Both the position numbers and the translations under genes were made by a program. The notes below the pieces were generated by a model. It made no database searches and had not been told where the DNA came from. It was given only the letters and a program-made list of their open reading frames with translations. From contig NZ_ARVW01000001.1 of assembly GCF_000384315.1 (NCBI RefSeq), forward strand, positions 1,187,746 to 1,251,745: a stretch of 64,000 nucleotides of DNA. The letters are read 5' to 3'. How positions within the stretch are numbered: position 1 is the first letter of the stretch; the number at the start of each line of letters is the position of its first letter. The DNA comes from Amycolatopsis nigrescens CSC17Ta-90. GTDB lineage: Bacteria > Actinomycetota > Actinomycetes > Mycobacteriales > Pseudonocardiaceae. Shown one piece after another: positions 24,824 through 32,879 of this stretch.

Positions 24824-25033
24824 TCAGGCGCGCAGTTCCGGGATACCGGCTAGTTCGCGGATGATCCGCTGGGCCTCCACCAGCCCGGCCACCCGGCGGC
24901 CGTTGCCCGCCATCGACTCGTACTGCGCCAGCCCGAGCCGCACCAGCGCCTCCCGCGCGTCGATCTGCACCGCTACCTCTGCCACCGTCGCGCAGTCCAT
25001 CCCGGACCGCCCCGCTTCACTGCCTTCACTCAC
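24824..25033 (-). CDS. Small hypothetical protein
   Basis: A 69-residue protein starting at GTG 25033, with GAAGG five bases upstream. It is mostly helical: VAVQIDAREALVRLGLAQYESM and VAGLVEAQRIIRELAGI. There is no signal peptide or membrane segment. It lies 76 bp downstream of the ATP-grasp gene on the same strand and could be the last gene of that operon. I do not recognise the family; the frame is open further upstream to 25138 but without a ribosome site. Confidence 0.5.
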   Translation of the reverse strand: MSEGSEAGRSGMDCATVAEVAVQIDAREALVRLGLAQYESMAGNGRRVAGLVEAQRIIRELAGIPELRA

Positions 25034-25109
25034 GCCTTCACCGTGACACAGCCATTCCCGGCCGTCAGCCCCCTCCCACCTGCTTCGCGCACACCGGCCG
25101 TTTGCTAGG

Positions 25110-26333
25110 TCAGGGATCGAGCAACGGCCGGACCGCACCGGCGGCGCTCAACGCCCGGTGCAGGGCGAGCTCGGCGGTGTCTCCGTGCACCAGCACGATG
25201 CCGGTGCAGCCGCGCTGGTCGGTCAGGTGCTCCAGGCGGCGGCCGGTCGGTGCGGTCGGGTACCACTCGGGGTCTCCCGGGTACGCGGCCAGCGCGTCGA
25301 TCCCGGACCAGCCGGTGAGCGTCCCGGCCACCGGCGCGTAGACGAGCACGAAGGCGGTCGCCGGTCCACCGGGGACGGCGGCGTCGAGCAGGGCGGGACG
25401 GCGGCCGAGCGCCATCTCGATCATCGCGACGTACACGTTGGTACCCAGCGAGCGGCACAGCGCCTCGCCCACCATCGCCCCGCCGATCCGCCCGTTGATC
25501 TCCACCAGCTCCGGGCCGTCCGCGGTCAAGGCGAACTCGACGTGCGCGAACCCGCGGTGCTGCCCGGCCGCGGCCAGCACCCCCGCCACCCACTCCTGCA
25601 CCGAAGCCAGGTCCTTCTCGCCGAAACCGACGGGGAAGGCGCACGCCTCCTCCCGGAACCACGGTTCCGCCGACAGCTGCCTGCTTGACACCCCGAGCAG
25701 CCGCGTTTTCCCTTGCCAGGTGAGGGTTTCCGCGCTGTATATCGGACCGGCGAAGAACGGCTCAGCGATCAATCGTCCTTTGAGGACACTCGTGCCGGCG
25801 GCCGCGAGCGCGTACCGCAGCTCGCCGGTGCTCCTGGCCAGCCACACGTCCCGCGAGGACGTGCCCGCCGAGTCCTTGACGATCGCGGGCAGCCCGACCG
25901 AGCGCAGCACCTCGTCCACCCCAGCAGCGCTTTCGGTGCCGTCGGGTACGTCGATCGCGACACCCCGGCCAAGGCCCCGCTCGTGCAGCAGCCGCCGCAC
26001 CTCGCCCTTGTCGCGGGCGGTCCGCACGGCCCGCTCCCCCGGTCCAGGCAGGCCGAACTGCGTGGCGAGCCGGGCACCGGCGAGTCCCCAGGTGTCGGTG
26101 GAGCTGATCAGCCCGGCCAGGTCGTGGATCCGCGCCAGCGCTGCCGCGCACGCGGCCTCGTCGTCCGTGTCGAGGTCCACCACCTCCAGCGCGCCGTCCG
26201 GCAGCCGGGACAGCTCGTGCAGGTAGAGCGAGCGGTGCCCGGTGAACAGCACCAGCCGCTGCCCCACCTGTGCCGCCGCATCGGCCAGCCTGCCCAGCCC
26301 GAAGCTCAGCGCCTCCAGCAGCACGATGGTCAT
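25110..26333 (-). CDS. ATP-grasp domain ligase
   Basis: A 407-residue ATP-grasp enzyme, the family that joins a carboxylate to an amine through an acyl phosphate. The N-terminal pre-ATP-grasp domain starts MTIVLLEALSFGLGRLADAA. ATP-binding lysines are likely in PAIVKDSAGTSS and SVLKGRLIAEPF. The metal/catalytic segment is GPELVEINGRIGGAMVGEAL. The C-terminal 100 residues resemble the extra domain seen in amino-acid ligases of the BacD/DdaF kind. Start ATG 26333 directly follows AGGAG. It is the last large gene of an operon with a PLP enzyme and a metal-type ABC importer, so an amide bond between a beta-substituted alanine and another acid is a reasonable guess; the real substrates are unknown. 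Confidence 0.85.
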   Translation of the reverse strand: MTIVLLEALSFGLGRLADAAAQVGQRLVLFTGHRSLYLHELSRLPDGALEVVDLDTDDEAACAAALARIHDLAGLISSTDTWGLAGARLATQFGLPGPGERAVRTARDKGEVRRLLHERGLGRGVAIDVPDGTESAAGVDEVLRSVGLPAIVKDSAGTSSRDVWLARSTGELRYALAAAGTSVLKGRLIAEPFFAGPIYSAETLTWQGKTRLLGVSSRQLSAEPWFREEACAFPVGFGEKDLASVQEWVAGVLAAAGQHRGFAHVEFALTADGPELVEINGRIGGAMVGEALCRSLGTNVYVAMIEMALGRRPALLDAAVPGGPATAFVLVYAPVAGTLTGWSGIDALAAYPGDPEWYPTAPTGRRLEHLTDQRGCTGIVLVHGDTAELALHRALSAAGAVRPLLDP

Positions 26334-26367
26334 ATCTCCTCCGCGGTAAAGAGTGCGTCGTCGGTGG

Positions 26368-27453
26368 TCATAACGCTGTAACCTCCCTCGAATCCGACAC
26401 TCCCCCGGCACCAAAGTAGGGCCGGCGCGCCCAGTCCATTGTGGACCATGGCGGGGTCAGCTCGGCCAGCGAACCGATCTCCGAAGGCCACAGCACCGCC
26501 GGGTCCAGCGCCTCCGCGTGCCGGGAGAAAACCCTTTCCACATAACGATGTCCGGTGTCCGCCCCGATCACGAGATGGGTCCGTTCCGGATGCCGCCGCG
26601 CCTCCCAGCGGGTCGCCAGGTACGCCGCGCCGGTGGACAGCCCGGCGAACACCGCGTGCTCGCGCAGCAGGCCGACCGCGCCGGCCATGGCGTGCGAGAA
26701 ACCCAGCCAGTGCAACCGGTCGTAGAGCCGGTGGCGCACGTTCTCGAACGGGATCGAGCTGCCGATGCCGGCGATGATGGCGTCCGGGTCGGGGAACCGC
26801 TCACTGCCGAAGGTGACGCTGCCGAACGGCTGGACACCGAGCAGCCGCACGTCCGGATCGTCCAGGCGAAGGCGTTCGACCAGCCCGCCGGTGGACGCGC
26901 CGGTGCCGACCGAGCCGACCACGGTGACCGGGCCCGGCGGCAGTGCCGCGGCGACCAGCTCGGCCAGTTCCGCGTAACCCGCGTAGTGCACCGCGTCGTG
27001 GTACTGCCGCATCCAGTGCATGTCCGGCCGCTGGGCGAGCAGCTGCCGGACCCGGCGCACCCGCCGCTCCTGGTCCAGCCGCAGGTCCTCCGACGGCGGC
27101 ATCTGGTCCACTTCGGCCCCGAGCACCTCGAGCTGCGCCCGCATGCCGGCGTCCACCGTGGTGGAGGCGACGATGTGGCAGCGCAGCCCGTACCGGTGGC
27201 ACGCCATCGCCAGTGCCAGCGCGTAGATCCCGCTGGAAGAGTCCACCAGCGTCTGCCCCGGCCGGACGGTGCCGCGGTCGAGCAGGGTGCGGACCGCGCC
27301 GAGCGCCGCGTACACCTTCATCGTCTCGAACCTGGCGAGCACCACGTTCGGGGCCAGCCGGATCAGGCTCGGGCTCTTGATCGCGTCGGTGATGTGCTCG
27401 TGCACGGTGGCGCTCGCGGCGGTCAGGTCCGGCAGGGAGGTCACCGCCGTCAC
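26368..27453 (-). CDS. PLP-dependent cysteine-synthase-family enzyme
   Basis: Fold-type II PLP enzyme of 361 residues, related to cysteine synthase, SbnA and DcsD, which replace the beta group of an activated serine. The cofactor lysine is probably Lys46 in FETMKVYAAL, matching the S-x-K position. The substrate loop is LVDSSSGIYALALA in place of the usual TSGNTG. The phosphate loop VGSVGTGASTGG is conserved. The extra C-terminal region includes YFGAGGVSDS. GTG 27453 overlaps the stop of the binding-protein gene (GTGA), and the ATP-grasp gene follows 34 bp later. It likely makes a beta-substituted alanine building block; no SbnB-like dehydrogenase is present. Confidence 0.85.
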   Translation of the reverse strand: MTAVTSLPDLTAASATVHEHITDAIKSPSLIRLAPNVVLARFETMKVYAALGAVRTLLDRGTVRPGQTLVDSSSGIYALALAMACHRYGLRCHIVASTTVDAGMRAQLEVLGAEVDQMPPSEDLRLDQERRVRRVRQLLAQRPDMHWMRQYHDAVHYAGYAELAELVAAALPPGPVTVVGSVGTGASTGGLVERLRLDDPDVRLLGVQPFGSVTFGSERFPDPDAIIAGIGSSIPFENVRHRLYDRLHWLGFSHAMAGAVGLLREHAVFAGLSTGAAYLATRWEARRHPERTHLVIGADTGHRYVERVFSRHAEALDPAVLWPSEIGSLAELTPPWSTMDWARRPYFGAGGVSDSREVTAL

Positions 27454-28463
27454 CGGCCGATCGACCGCAGGTAGCCGGCCAGGTTCTCGGCCGCCTGCGC
27501 GTTGCGCGGCCCGCTGACCAGATCGCCGTAGGACATCACGTGGAACCGGTTCTCCCGCACCGCCGGGGCGTTCTGCAGGCCCGGCACCGACTTCAGGTAC
27601 TCGATCTTCTGCGCGGCGGGCTGGTCGGCGTAGTCGACCACCACGATCGCCTCCGGCTCGGCCTGCACCACCGGTTCCCAGCCGACCGCGGCCCAGCCCT
27701 TTTCCAGCTCCCCGAACACATTGCGGCCACCGGCGGCGGTGATGACGTCGTTCGGCGCGGCATGGCGGCCGGCGGTGAACGGCTGGTCCACCCCGGAGTC
27801 GTAGACGAACACCTTCGCCGGCACGGCACCGGCCGGCACGCTCGCGCGGACCTTGGCGATCCGATCGCGCAGCTCGCCGACGAGCTGCTCGGCCTTCGGC
27901 TCCACCCGGAAGATCTTGCCCAGGTTGAGCAGGTCGGCGTAGAGCGCTTCCAGCGGGGCGATGTCGGTCTTCTTGTCGCCGTAGCCCCAGCAGGTCTCCG
28001 AATGCAGGTAGCTGCGGATGCCGACCTGGTCGAGCAGTTGCGGGGTGATCCCGCGTTCCTCGCTGAACCCGGAGTTCCAACCGGCCAGCACCCAGTCCGC
28101 CTTGGCCTCGACCAGGATCTCCCTGGTGATCTTGGACGAGCCCAGCCGCGCCACCTTCTGGTAGTCCGCCTTGTACGGAGAGCTGTCGATGGACGGGTCG
28201 CCGAGCTTGTTCATCACGTACCCCCGCAGCCGGTCCGCCAGCCCGAGCGCGAACAGCTTGTCCGCACCGCTGACGTCGTAAGCCACCGCGCGCTGCGGCA
28301 GCGGATAGCCGACCTGCGCACCGCAGTTGGTCACGGTGGCCGGCGCCGCCGGGTCCGCCGCGGACGGTTCTTCCACGGTGGCCCCGCAGGCCCCGCAGCC
28401 CAGGGCCAGCAGAGCGAACGCCAAGGTCGCGACGGTGGCGCGAAACGGCACAGACCGCATCAT
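27450..28463 (-). CDS. Iron-siderophore-type ABC transporter substrate-binding lipoprotein
   Basis: Binding protein of 337 residues. The N-terminal signal (RATVATLAFALLALGCGAC) ends with a lipobox-like LALGC, so the protein is probably lipid-anchored. The rest is a FepB/BtuF-type periplasmic-binding fold: RAVAYDVSGADKLFALGL, VEAKADWVLAGWNSG, and the late LKSVPGLQNAPAVRENRFHVM typical of the helical-backbone class used for siderophores, haem and cobalamin. ATG 28463 overlaps the ATPase stop. It hands substrate to the FecCD-like permease encoded just upstream. Confidence 0.9.
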   Translation of the reverse strand: MMRSVPFRATVATLAFALLALGCGACGATVEEPSAADPAAPATVTNCGAQVGYPLPQRAVAYDVSGADKLFALGLADRLRGYVMNKLGDPSIDSSPYKADYQKVARLGSSKITREILVEAKADWVLAGWNSGFSEERGITPQLLDQVGIRSYLHSETCWGYGDKKTDIAPLEALYADLLNLGKIFRVEPKAEQLVGELRDRIAKVRASVPAGAVPAKVFVYDSGVDQPFTAGRHAAPNDVITAAGGRNVFGELEKGWAAVGWEPVVQAEPEAIVVVDYADQPAAQKIEYLKSVPGLQNAPAVRENRFHVMSYGDLVSGPRNAQAAENLAGYLRSIGR

Positions 28464-29284
28464 CGTGCCCTTCCCTTCTCGATGGTCTGATCGGTCTCCA
28501 CGGCCCCGAGGTCGTAGAGCAGCTGGGTGGCTCCGGTGCGCGGGTGGGTCACCACGGTGACCTCCACCCCGAACACCTCGCAGATCAGCCGGGGCGTCAG
28601 CACCTCGGCCGGTTTCCCGCAGGCGACCAGCGAACCGGACCGCAGCACCGCGATCCGGTCGCAGACCGCGGCGGCCAGGTTCAGGTCGTGCAGCGCGACC
28701 AGCACGGTCAGCCCGCAGCCGTGCAGAAAGGACAGCAGCTCGATCTGGTGCCGGACGTCGAGGTGGTTGGTCGGCTCGTCGAGCACCAGCACCCGCGGCT
28801 CCTGCACCAGCGCCCTGGCCACCAGCACCCGCTGCCGCTCCCCGCCGGAGAGGGTGAGCACGCTGCGCGACTCCAGGTGCGCGATGTCCATTCGCGCCAG
28901 TGCTTCCCGGCAAAGTCCCCGTTCGCGGTCGGTCAGCCTCGCGTTGCCGCGCTGGTGCGGCGACCGGCCAAGCGCGACCACCTCGGCCACGGTGAAGTCC
29001 AGTTCGGCGTGGCTGTCCTGGGTCAGCGCGGCGATCGAGCGGGCGCTGTCGCGCAGGCTGGTGCCGCTGAGGTCCTCGCCGTCCAGCAGCACCGCGCCGG
29101 AGCTCGGCCGCAGCGCGCGGTAGACGCAGCGCAGCGCGGTGGACTTCCCGGCACCGTTCGGCCCGACCAGCCCGACCACCTCACCCGCGCCGACGTCCAG
29201 CCGGAGCTCGCTGACCAGCTTCTTGCCGGCGACCTCCACGGAAACTTCGCGCAGCGAAAGGGATTTCGGGGTCACCTCGCTCAT
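28460..29284 (-). CDS. Iron-siderophore-type ABC transporter ATP-binding protein
   Basis: FecE/BtuD-type ATPase of 274 residues. Walker A is GPNGAGKST, the Q-loop is AALTQDSHAELDFTV, the signature is LSGGERQRVLVARAL, Walker B is VLVLDEPTNHLD, and the H-loop is VALHDLNLAA. A C-terminal VFGVEVTVVTHPRTG tail is normal for this subfamily. The start is ATG 29284, overlapping the permease stop; a TTG one codon earlier is possible. It energises uptake of the ligand bound by the lipoprotein at 27450-28463. Confidence 0.93.
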   Translation of the reverse strand: MSEVTPKSLSLREVSVEVAGKKLVSELRLDVGAGEVVGLVGPNGAGKSTALRCVYRALRPSSGAVLLDGEDLSGTSLRDSARSIAALTQDSHAELDFTVAEVVALGRSPHQRGNARLTDRERGLCREALARMDIAHLESRSVLTLSGGERQRVLVARALVQEPRVLVLDEPTNHLDVRHQIELLSFLHGCGLTVLVALHDLNLAAAVCDRIAVLRSGSLVACGKPAEVLTPRLICEVFGVEVTVVTHPRTGATQLLYDLGAVETDQTIEKGRAR

Positions 29285-30357
29285 CAACGGCCTCCGAACA
29301 GGTAGCCGCGGCGGCGCAGCACCACCAGGAACACCGGCACCCCGATCAGCGCGGTGATCACCCCGAGCGGCAGCTCCTCCGGTGCCACCACGGTGCGCGC
29401 CAGCACGTCCACCCAGACCAGGAAGCAGGCACCGGCCAGCGGCGCCACCGCGAGCACCCGCCGGTGCCCGGAGCCGACCACCATCCGGATCACGTGCGGC
29501 AGCACCAGCCCGACGAAACCGATCGCCCCGCTGACCGCGACCAGCAGCCCGGTGGCGCCGGCGGTGAGCAGGAAAAGCCAGCGCCGCAACCGTTCCGCGT
29601 CCACGCCGAGGCTGGCCGCGGTCTCGTCGCCGAGCGAGAGCACGTCCAGCGAACGGCTCTTGCGCAGCAGCACCAGCACGGTCACCGCCACCGCCGCCCC
29701 GGCGATCGGCAGCGACTGCCAGCTCGCCGCGCCGAGGCTGCCGAGCAGCCAGAACAGCACCGTCTGCGCGGCCTGGCCGTTCGGCGAAAGGAACACCAGC
29801 AGGCTCATCACCGCCTGGAAGGCGTAGGTCAGCGCGACCCCGGTGAGCACCAGCCGCAGCGGGGTGATGCCGAGCGGGCTGCGCGCGGCGAGGTAGACCA
29901 GCACGGTGGCAGCGAGCGCGCCGATAAAGGCGGCGGCGGACAGCGCATACACACCGAGGCCGGCGAAAACGCCGAACACCACCACCGCGGTCGCCCCCAC
30001 CGACGCGCCCGAGGAGATGCCCAGCACGAACGGGTCGGCCAGCGCGTTGCGCACCAGCGCTTGGATCGCCACCCCGACCACGCTCAGCCCGGCGCCCACC
30101 AGCACCGCGAGCAGCACCCGCGGGGTGCGGACCTCCCAGACGATCGCGTAGCCGGTCACCTCGTCGGCGCCGATCTGCCCGCCGGTCAGCGCCGCGCCGA
30201 GGTAGCGCAGCACCTGCCCGAGCGGCACCACGGTCGGGCCGAGCGAGATGCCGGCGAGCACCGAAAGCACCAGCACCACGGCGAGGCCGCCGAGCGCGAC
30301 GGTCAGCCTGCCGGCGCCGCCCTTGACCTCGGCTGGCCCGGGTGACTCAGGTGGCAC
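29284..30357 (-). CDS. FecCD-family ABC transporter permease
   Basis: Polytopic importer subunit of 357 residues with about ten membrane segments. Family markers are EVRTPRVLLAVLVGAGLSVVGVAIQALVRNALADPFVLGISSGAS, of which the part NALADPFVLGISSGAS is diagnostic, and the coupling region GAIGFVGLVLPHVIRM. A single gene encodes the permease, so it acts as a homodimer as in BtuC. GTG 30357 overlaps the methyltransferase stop by 11 bases. Ligand type (siderophore, haem or cobalamin) is not set by sequence alone. Confidence 0.92.
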   Translation of the reverse strand: MPPESPGPAEVKGGAGRLTVALGGLAVVLVLSVLAGISLGPTVVPLGQVLRYLGAALTGGQIGADEVTGYAIVWEVRTPRVLLAVLVGAGLSVVGVAIQALVRNALADPFVLGISSGASVGATAVVVFGVFAGLGVYALSAAAFIGALAATVLVYLAARSPLGITPLRLVLTGVALTYAFQAVMSLLVFLSPNGQAAQTVLFWLLGSLGAASWQSLPIAGAAVAVTVLVLLRKSRSLDVLSLGDETAASLGVDAERLRRWLFLLTAGATGLLVAVSGAIGFVGLVLPHVIRMVVGSGHRRVLAVAPLAGACFLVWVDVLARTVVAPEELPLGVITALIGVPVFLVVLRRRGYLFGGR

Positions 30358-31087
30358 GACGGCCCCGCACGATCAGCCGGCGGGCGTGGTTGTCGTACGG
30401 GCTGCCGTCGAAGTCCCCGAAGCACTCGACGTCGGTGAACCCGGCCCGCTCGTACAGCGCGCGCAGCTCGGCCGCGCTGTAGAGGAAGGAATGGATCGAC
30501 GCCCGGCGCACGGTGTCCCCGGTGACCAGCGTCCAGTCGCTGCGCAGCCGGGTCCAGTCGTCGGTGATCGTGTCCCGCATGTAGACGGTGCCGCCCTCGA
30601 CGTCCACCGCCTTGGCCGGCCCGACCCAGCTCGCCAGCACCTCCTTGCCCAGCACGTCGATCAGCAGCGTGCCGCCGGGCGCCAGCGAGTCATGGGCGTT
30701 GCGCAGCACCCGCAGGTTGTCGCCGGGGTCGGTGAAGTAGCCGAACGACGTGTACATGTTGAGCACCACGTCGAAGGACCGCGGTTCGGTGTACTCGAGC
30801 ATGTCGGCCTGGACCAGCCGGACCGGCACGTCCGCCTCCGAACAGACCTTGGCGGCCTGTTCGAGCATGACCGGGCTCAGGTCCACTCCGGTCACGTCAT
30901 GCCCCGCCCTGGCCAGCGGCACCAGGTAGACCGCCGGGCCGCAGCACAGGTCGAGCACCCTGGAGCCGGCCGGGAAGTCCAGCAGGGGCGAGGTGGACAC
31001 CAGCCCGGCCGCCTCCGCCGAGCGTCGCGCGGAGAACATCGCGCCCGAGAAACCAGCCCACAGCTCGTCATCGTCGTACCAGGGCAT
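30347..31087 (-). CDS. Class I SAM-dependent methyltransferase (first gene of the metallophore-like operon)
   Basis: Methyltransferase of 246 residues. The SAM-binding motif I is VLDLCCGPAVYLVPLA with GVDLSPVML and QADML following. The LNMYTSFGYF segment and a long C-terminal region with YSAAELRALYERAGFTDVECFGDFDG resemble small-molecule N- or C-methyltransferases. ATG 31087 follows GGGGGAA. It heads the operon that encodes the metal-type importer, PLP enzyme and ATP-grasp ligase, so it may methylate the exported or imported compound. A TetR gene and its operator lie on the other side. Confidence 0.85.
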   Translation of the reverse strand: MPWYDDDELWAGFSGAMFSARRSAEAAGLVSTSPLLDFPAGSRVLDLCCGPAVYLVPLARAGHDVTGVDLSPVMLEQAAKVCSEADVPVRLVQADMLEYTEPRSFDVVLNMYTSFGYFTDPGDNLRVLRNAHDSLAPGGTLLIDVLGKEVLASWVGPAKAVDVEGGTVYMRDTITDDWTRLRSDWTLVTGDTVRRASIHSFLYSAAELRALYERAGFTDVECFGDFDGSPYDNHARRLIVRGRRAT

Positions 31088-31199
31088 CCGTCCGTTCCCC
31101 CTCGTTTCGCGGTGGTCGCTGCACTAGTCGTTGGGCGACGGCTCCTGGTTCCCGATGCCGGGTGGATCTTCCCAGTCCCTGGAAACTCTTGTGCTTCGA

Positions 31200-31229
31200 T
31201 TGACCGGATTTCAAATCCAGTCATATGCT
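31200..31229 (+). promoter_or_regulatory. Promoter and operator of the TetR gene, leaderless transcript predicted
   Basis: TTGACC (31200-31205) and TATGCT (31224-31229) are 18 bp apart. Only six bases separate the -10 from the GTG start at 31236, so transcription probably begins at the start codon. Between the two boxes lies a 21-bp palindrome (31202-31222) with arms GACCGGATTT and AAATCCAGTC around a central C, only one mismatched pair. Binding of the TetR protein here would block its own promoter and possibly the divergent operon. Confidence 0.7.
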
Positions 31230-31235
31230 TGTTCC

Positions 31236-31925
31236 GTGAGCACGAGATCCGAGCGGGCGGAGCGCATCCTCGACGCGGCCGGCGAGCTGCTGCTGCGCCT
31301 GGGCTACCGGCGAGTCACGGTGGAGGACGTCGCCGAGCACGCCGGCATCGGCAAGGGCACCGTCTACCTGCACTGGAAGACCAGGGAGGCGCTGTTCCTC
31401 GCGGTACTGCAGCGCGAGGTGGTCGCTTCGATGGACGAGCTGGCCGAGGCGCTGCGCACGGACCCGCGCGGCATCCTGCTGCACGAGCTGACCAGGATCC
31501 ACTTCCGCAACGTGCTGCGGCGGCCGCTGCTGCACGCGCTCTACACCGGCGATCCGGGGGTGCTCGGCAAGCTCACCAAGGCGCTGCACGACCATCAGGA
31601 CGAGTCGCACCACACCGCGTTCGACGACTACCTGCGCCTGCTCGCCGGGCACGACCTGCTCCGCGCGGATCTGGGCGTGCCGGAGATCTCCTACACCTAC
31701 CACGCGATCCTGCACGGGTTCCTGCTCACCGACTCCTACCGTCCAGGCCGGACCGACCTTGGTCTGGACCACAAGGCGGACCTGCTGGCGGACGCCGTCC
31801 GGCACGCGCTGGAACCGGCCCGCCAGCCCACCAGGAAGGCACTGGCGGCCTGCGCACCGGCGGCCGTCGAACTGTTCCGCGCGGCCGCGGAACAGGACCG
31901 CGCCCGGTTGCACCGGGCCTACTGA
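31236..31925 (+). CDS. TetR-family transcriptional regulator
   Basis: Regulator of 229 residues. The N-terminal HTH fits TetR: RAERILDAAGELLLRLGYRRVTVEDVAEHAGIGKGTVYLHWKTREALFLAVL. This is quoted only as family evidence; the key segment is AGIGKGTVYLHWKTREAL. The C-terminal ligand domain is not assignable. GTG 31236 was chosen because HTH similarity starts six codons later and a promoter with operator abuts it. Divergent from the six-gene transporter/biosynthesis operon and followed 12 bp later by a luciferase-like oxidoreductase, it probably controls both sides. Confidence 0.9.
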   Translation: MSTRSERAERILDAAGELLLRLGYRRVTVEDVAEHAGIGKGTVYLHWKTREALFLAVLQREVVASMDELAEALRTDPRGILLHELTRIHFRNVLRRPLLHALYTGDPGVLGKLTKALHDHQDESHHTAFDDYLRLLAGHDLLRADLGVPEISYTYHAILHGFLLTDSYRPGRTDLGLDHKADLLADAVRHALEPARQPTRKALAACAPAAVELFRAAAEQDRARLHRAY

Positions 31926-31937
31926 TCAGGGGGAGCC

Positions 31938-32831
31938 ATGCGGATCGGGCTGTTCGTGAACGAGCTCGGAGTGACTGTGGACCAAATGGCCGCCGAAGCG
32001 CGGGCGGCGGCGCAACGCTTCGGCACCGTGTGGACCGGCCAGCGGCACGGCCTGGACGCGCTCACCGCACTGGCTGTGCTCGGCCGCGAGGTGCCCGGGG
32101 TCCGGCTCGGTGTTTCGGTGACCCCGACCTACCCCCGGCACCCGGTCGCGCTGGCCGCTCAGGCGCGCACCGTCACCTCCGCCATCGGCGACCGGCTCGA
32201 CCTCGGCATCGGGGTCAGCCACCGGTACCTGATGCAGGACCGGCTCGGATTCTCCTTCGAGCGCCCGGCCAGGCACCTGCGCGAGTACCTGACCGCGCTG
32301 ATGCCGTTGCTGCGCGGGGAAAGCGTCTGCTATCGAGGCGAAACGCTGACCGCGGTCGGCGAGCTGGACGTGCCGGGTGCCGCGGTGCCCTCGGTGCTGG
32401 TCGGCACCACCGGCCCGGCCATGCTGCGGGTCGCCGGGGAGTTGGCCGACGGCGTGATCTCCATCTGGGCCGGGGCGGCGACCCTGGCCGAGTACATCGT
32501 GCCGGCGGTGACCAAAGCGGACCGGGCGCCCAGGGTGGTGTCGCAGCAGCTGGTCTGCGTGACCGCCGATCCGGACGACCGCCGGGCCGAGATCGCGCGG
32601 GAGTTCGGGGCGGCGGCCCAGGTTCCGGCCTATGCGGCGATCTTCGAGCGGGAAGGAGCGGCCGGCCCGCAGGACACCATCCTGCTCGGCGACGAGGCCG
32701 CGGTGACCGCCCAGCTGACCCAGCTGTTCGACGCGGGCGCCACCGAGGTGATGGCCATCCCGATCGGCCCGCCCGAGGACCGCGCCCGCACCCTCGCCCT
32801 GCTCCACTCCCTCACCACCCCCGGCAAATAG
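31938..32831 (+). CDS. LLM-class (luciferase-like) F420-dependent oxidoreductase
   Basis: TIM-barrel oxidoreductase of 297 residues. It begins MRIGLFVNELGVTVDQ and contains LGVSVTPTYPRHPVALAAQARTV, DLGIGVSHRYLM and VPSVLVGTTGPAMLRVAGELADGVI, all features of the bacterial luciferase fold with F420 or FMN cofactor. The family found in actinobacteria is mostly F420-linked. A strong ribosome site (AGGGGGAG) precedes ATG 31938. It is probably co-transcribed with the TetR gene. The last codons (GGC AAA TAG) and stop lie within a palindrome-family-A repeat. Confidence 0.87.
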   Translation: MRIGLFVNELGVTVDQMAAEARAAAQRFGTVWTGQRHGLDALTALAVLGREVPGVRLGVSVTPTYPRHPVALAAQARTVTSAIGDRLDLGIGVSHRYLMQDRLGFSFERPARHLREYLTALMPLLRGESVCYRGETLTAVGELDVPGAAVPSVLVGTTGPAMLRVAGELADGVISIWAGAATLAEYIVPAVTKADRAPRVVSQQLVCVTADPDDRRAEIAREFGAAAQVPAYAAIFEREGAAGPQDTILLGDEAAVTAQLTQLFDAGATEVMAIPIGPPEDRARTLALLHSLTTPGK

Positions 32832-32879
32832 CCGGCTTTTCGCCCTTGGGGTCACCGGGCAAATAGCCGGCTTTTTGCC
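32823..32879. repeat. Two direct copies of palindrome family A between convergent genes
   Basis: Unit GGCAAATAGCCGGCTTTTCG-like at 32823-32844 and the full unit at 32857-32879, both in the same direction. Each unit is nearly self-complementary (GGCAAA / AGCCGGCT / TTTGCC). The first unit holds the stop of the oxidoreductase gene. The second encodes the last residues AKSRLFAR of the MMPL protein on the minus strand. Termination in both directions is likely. Confidence 0.8.

Noticed and set aside
25110..31087. Assignment of the operon to a known product such as dapdiamide, cycloserine, staphyloferrin B or EDDS
   Set aside because: Only the PLP and ATP-grasp families are shared; required partners such as SbnB, IucA-type synthetases or arginase-like enzymes are absent.
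31088..31199. Iron (IdeR/DmdR) or zinc (Zur) box before the metallophore-like operon
   Set aside because: Neither the TTAGGTTAGG-type nor the TGAAAATGATTTTCA-type palindrome is present.
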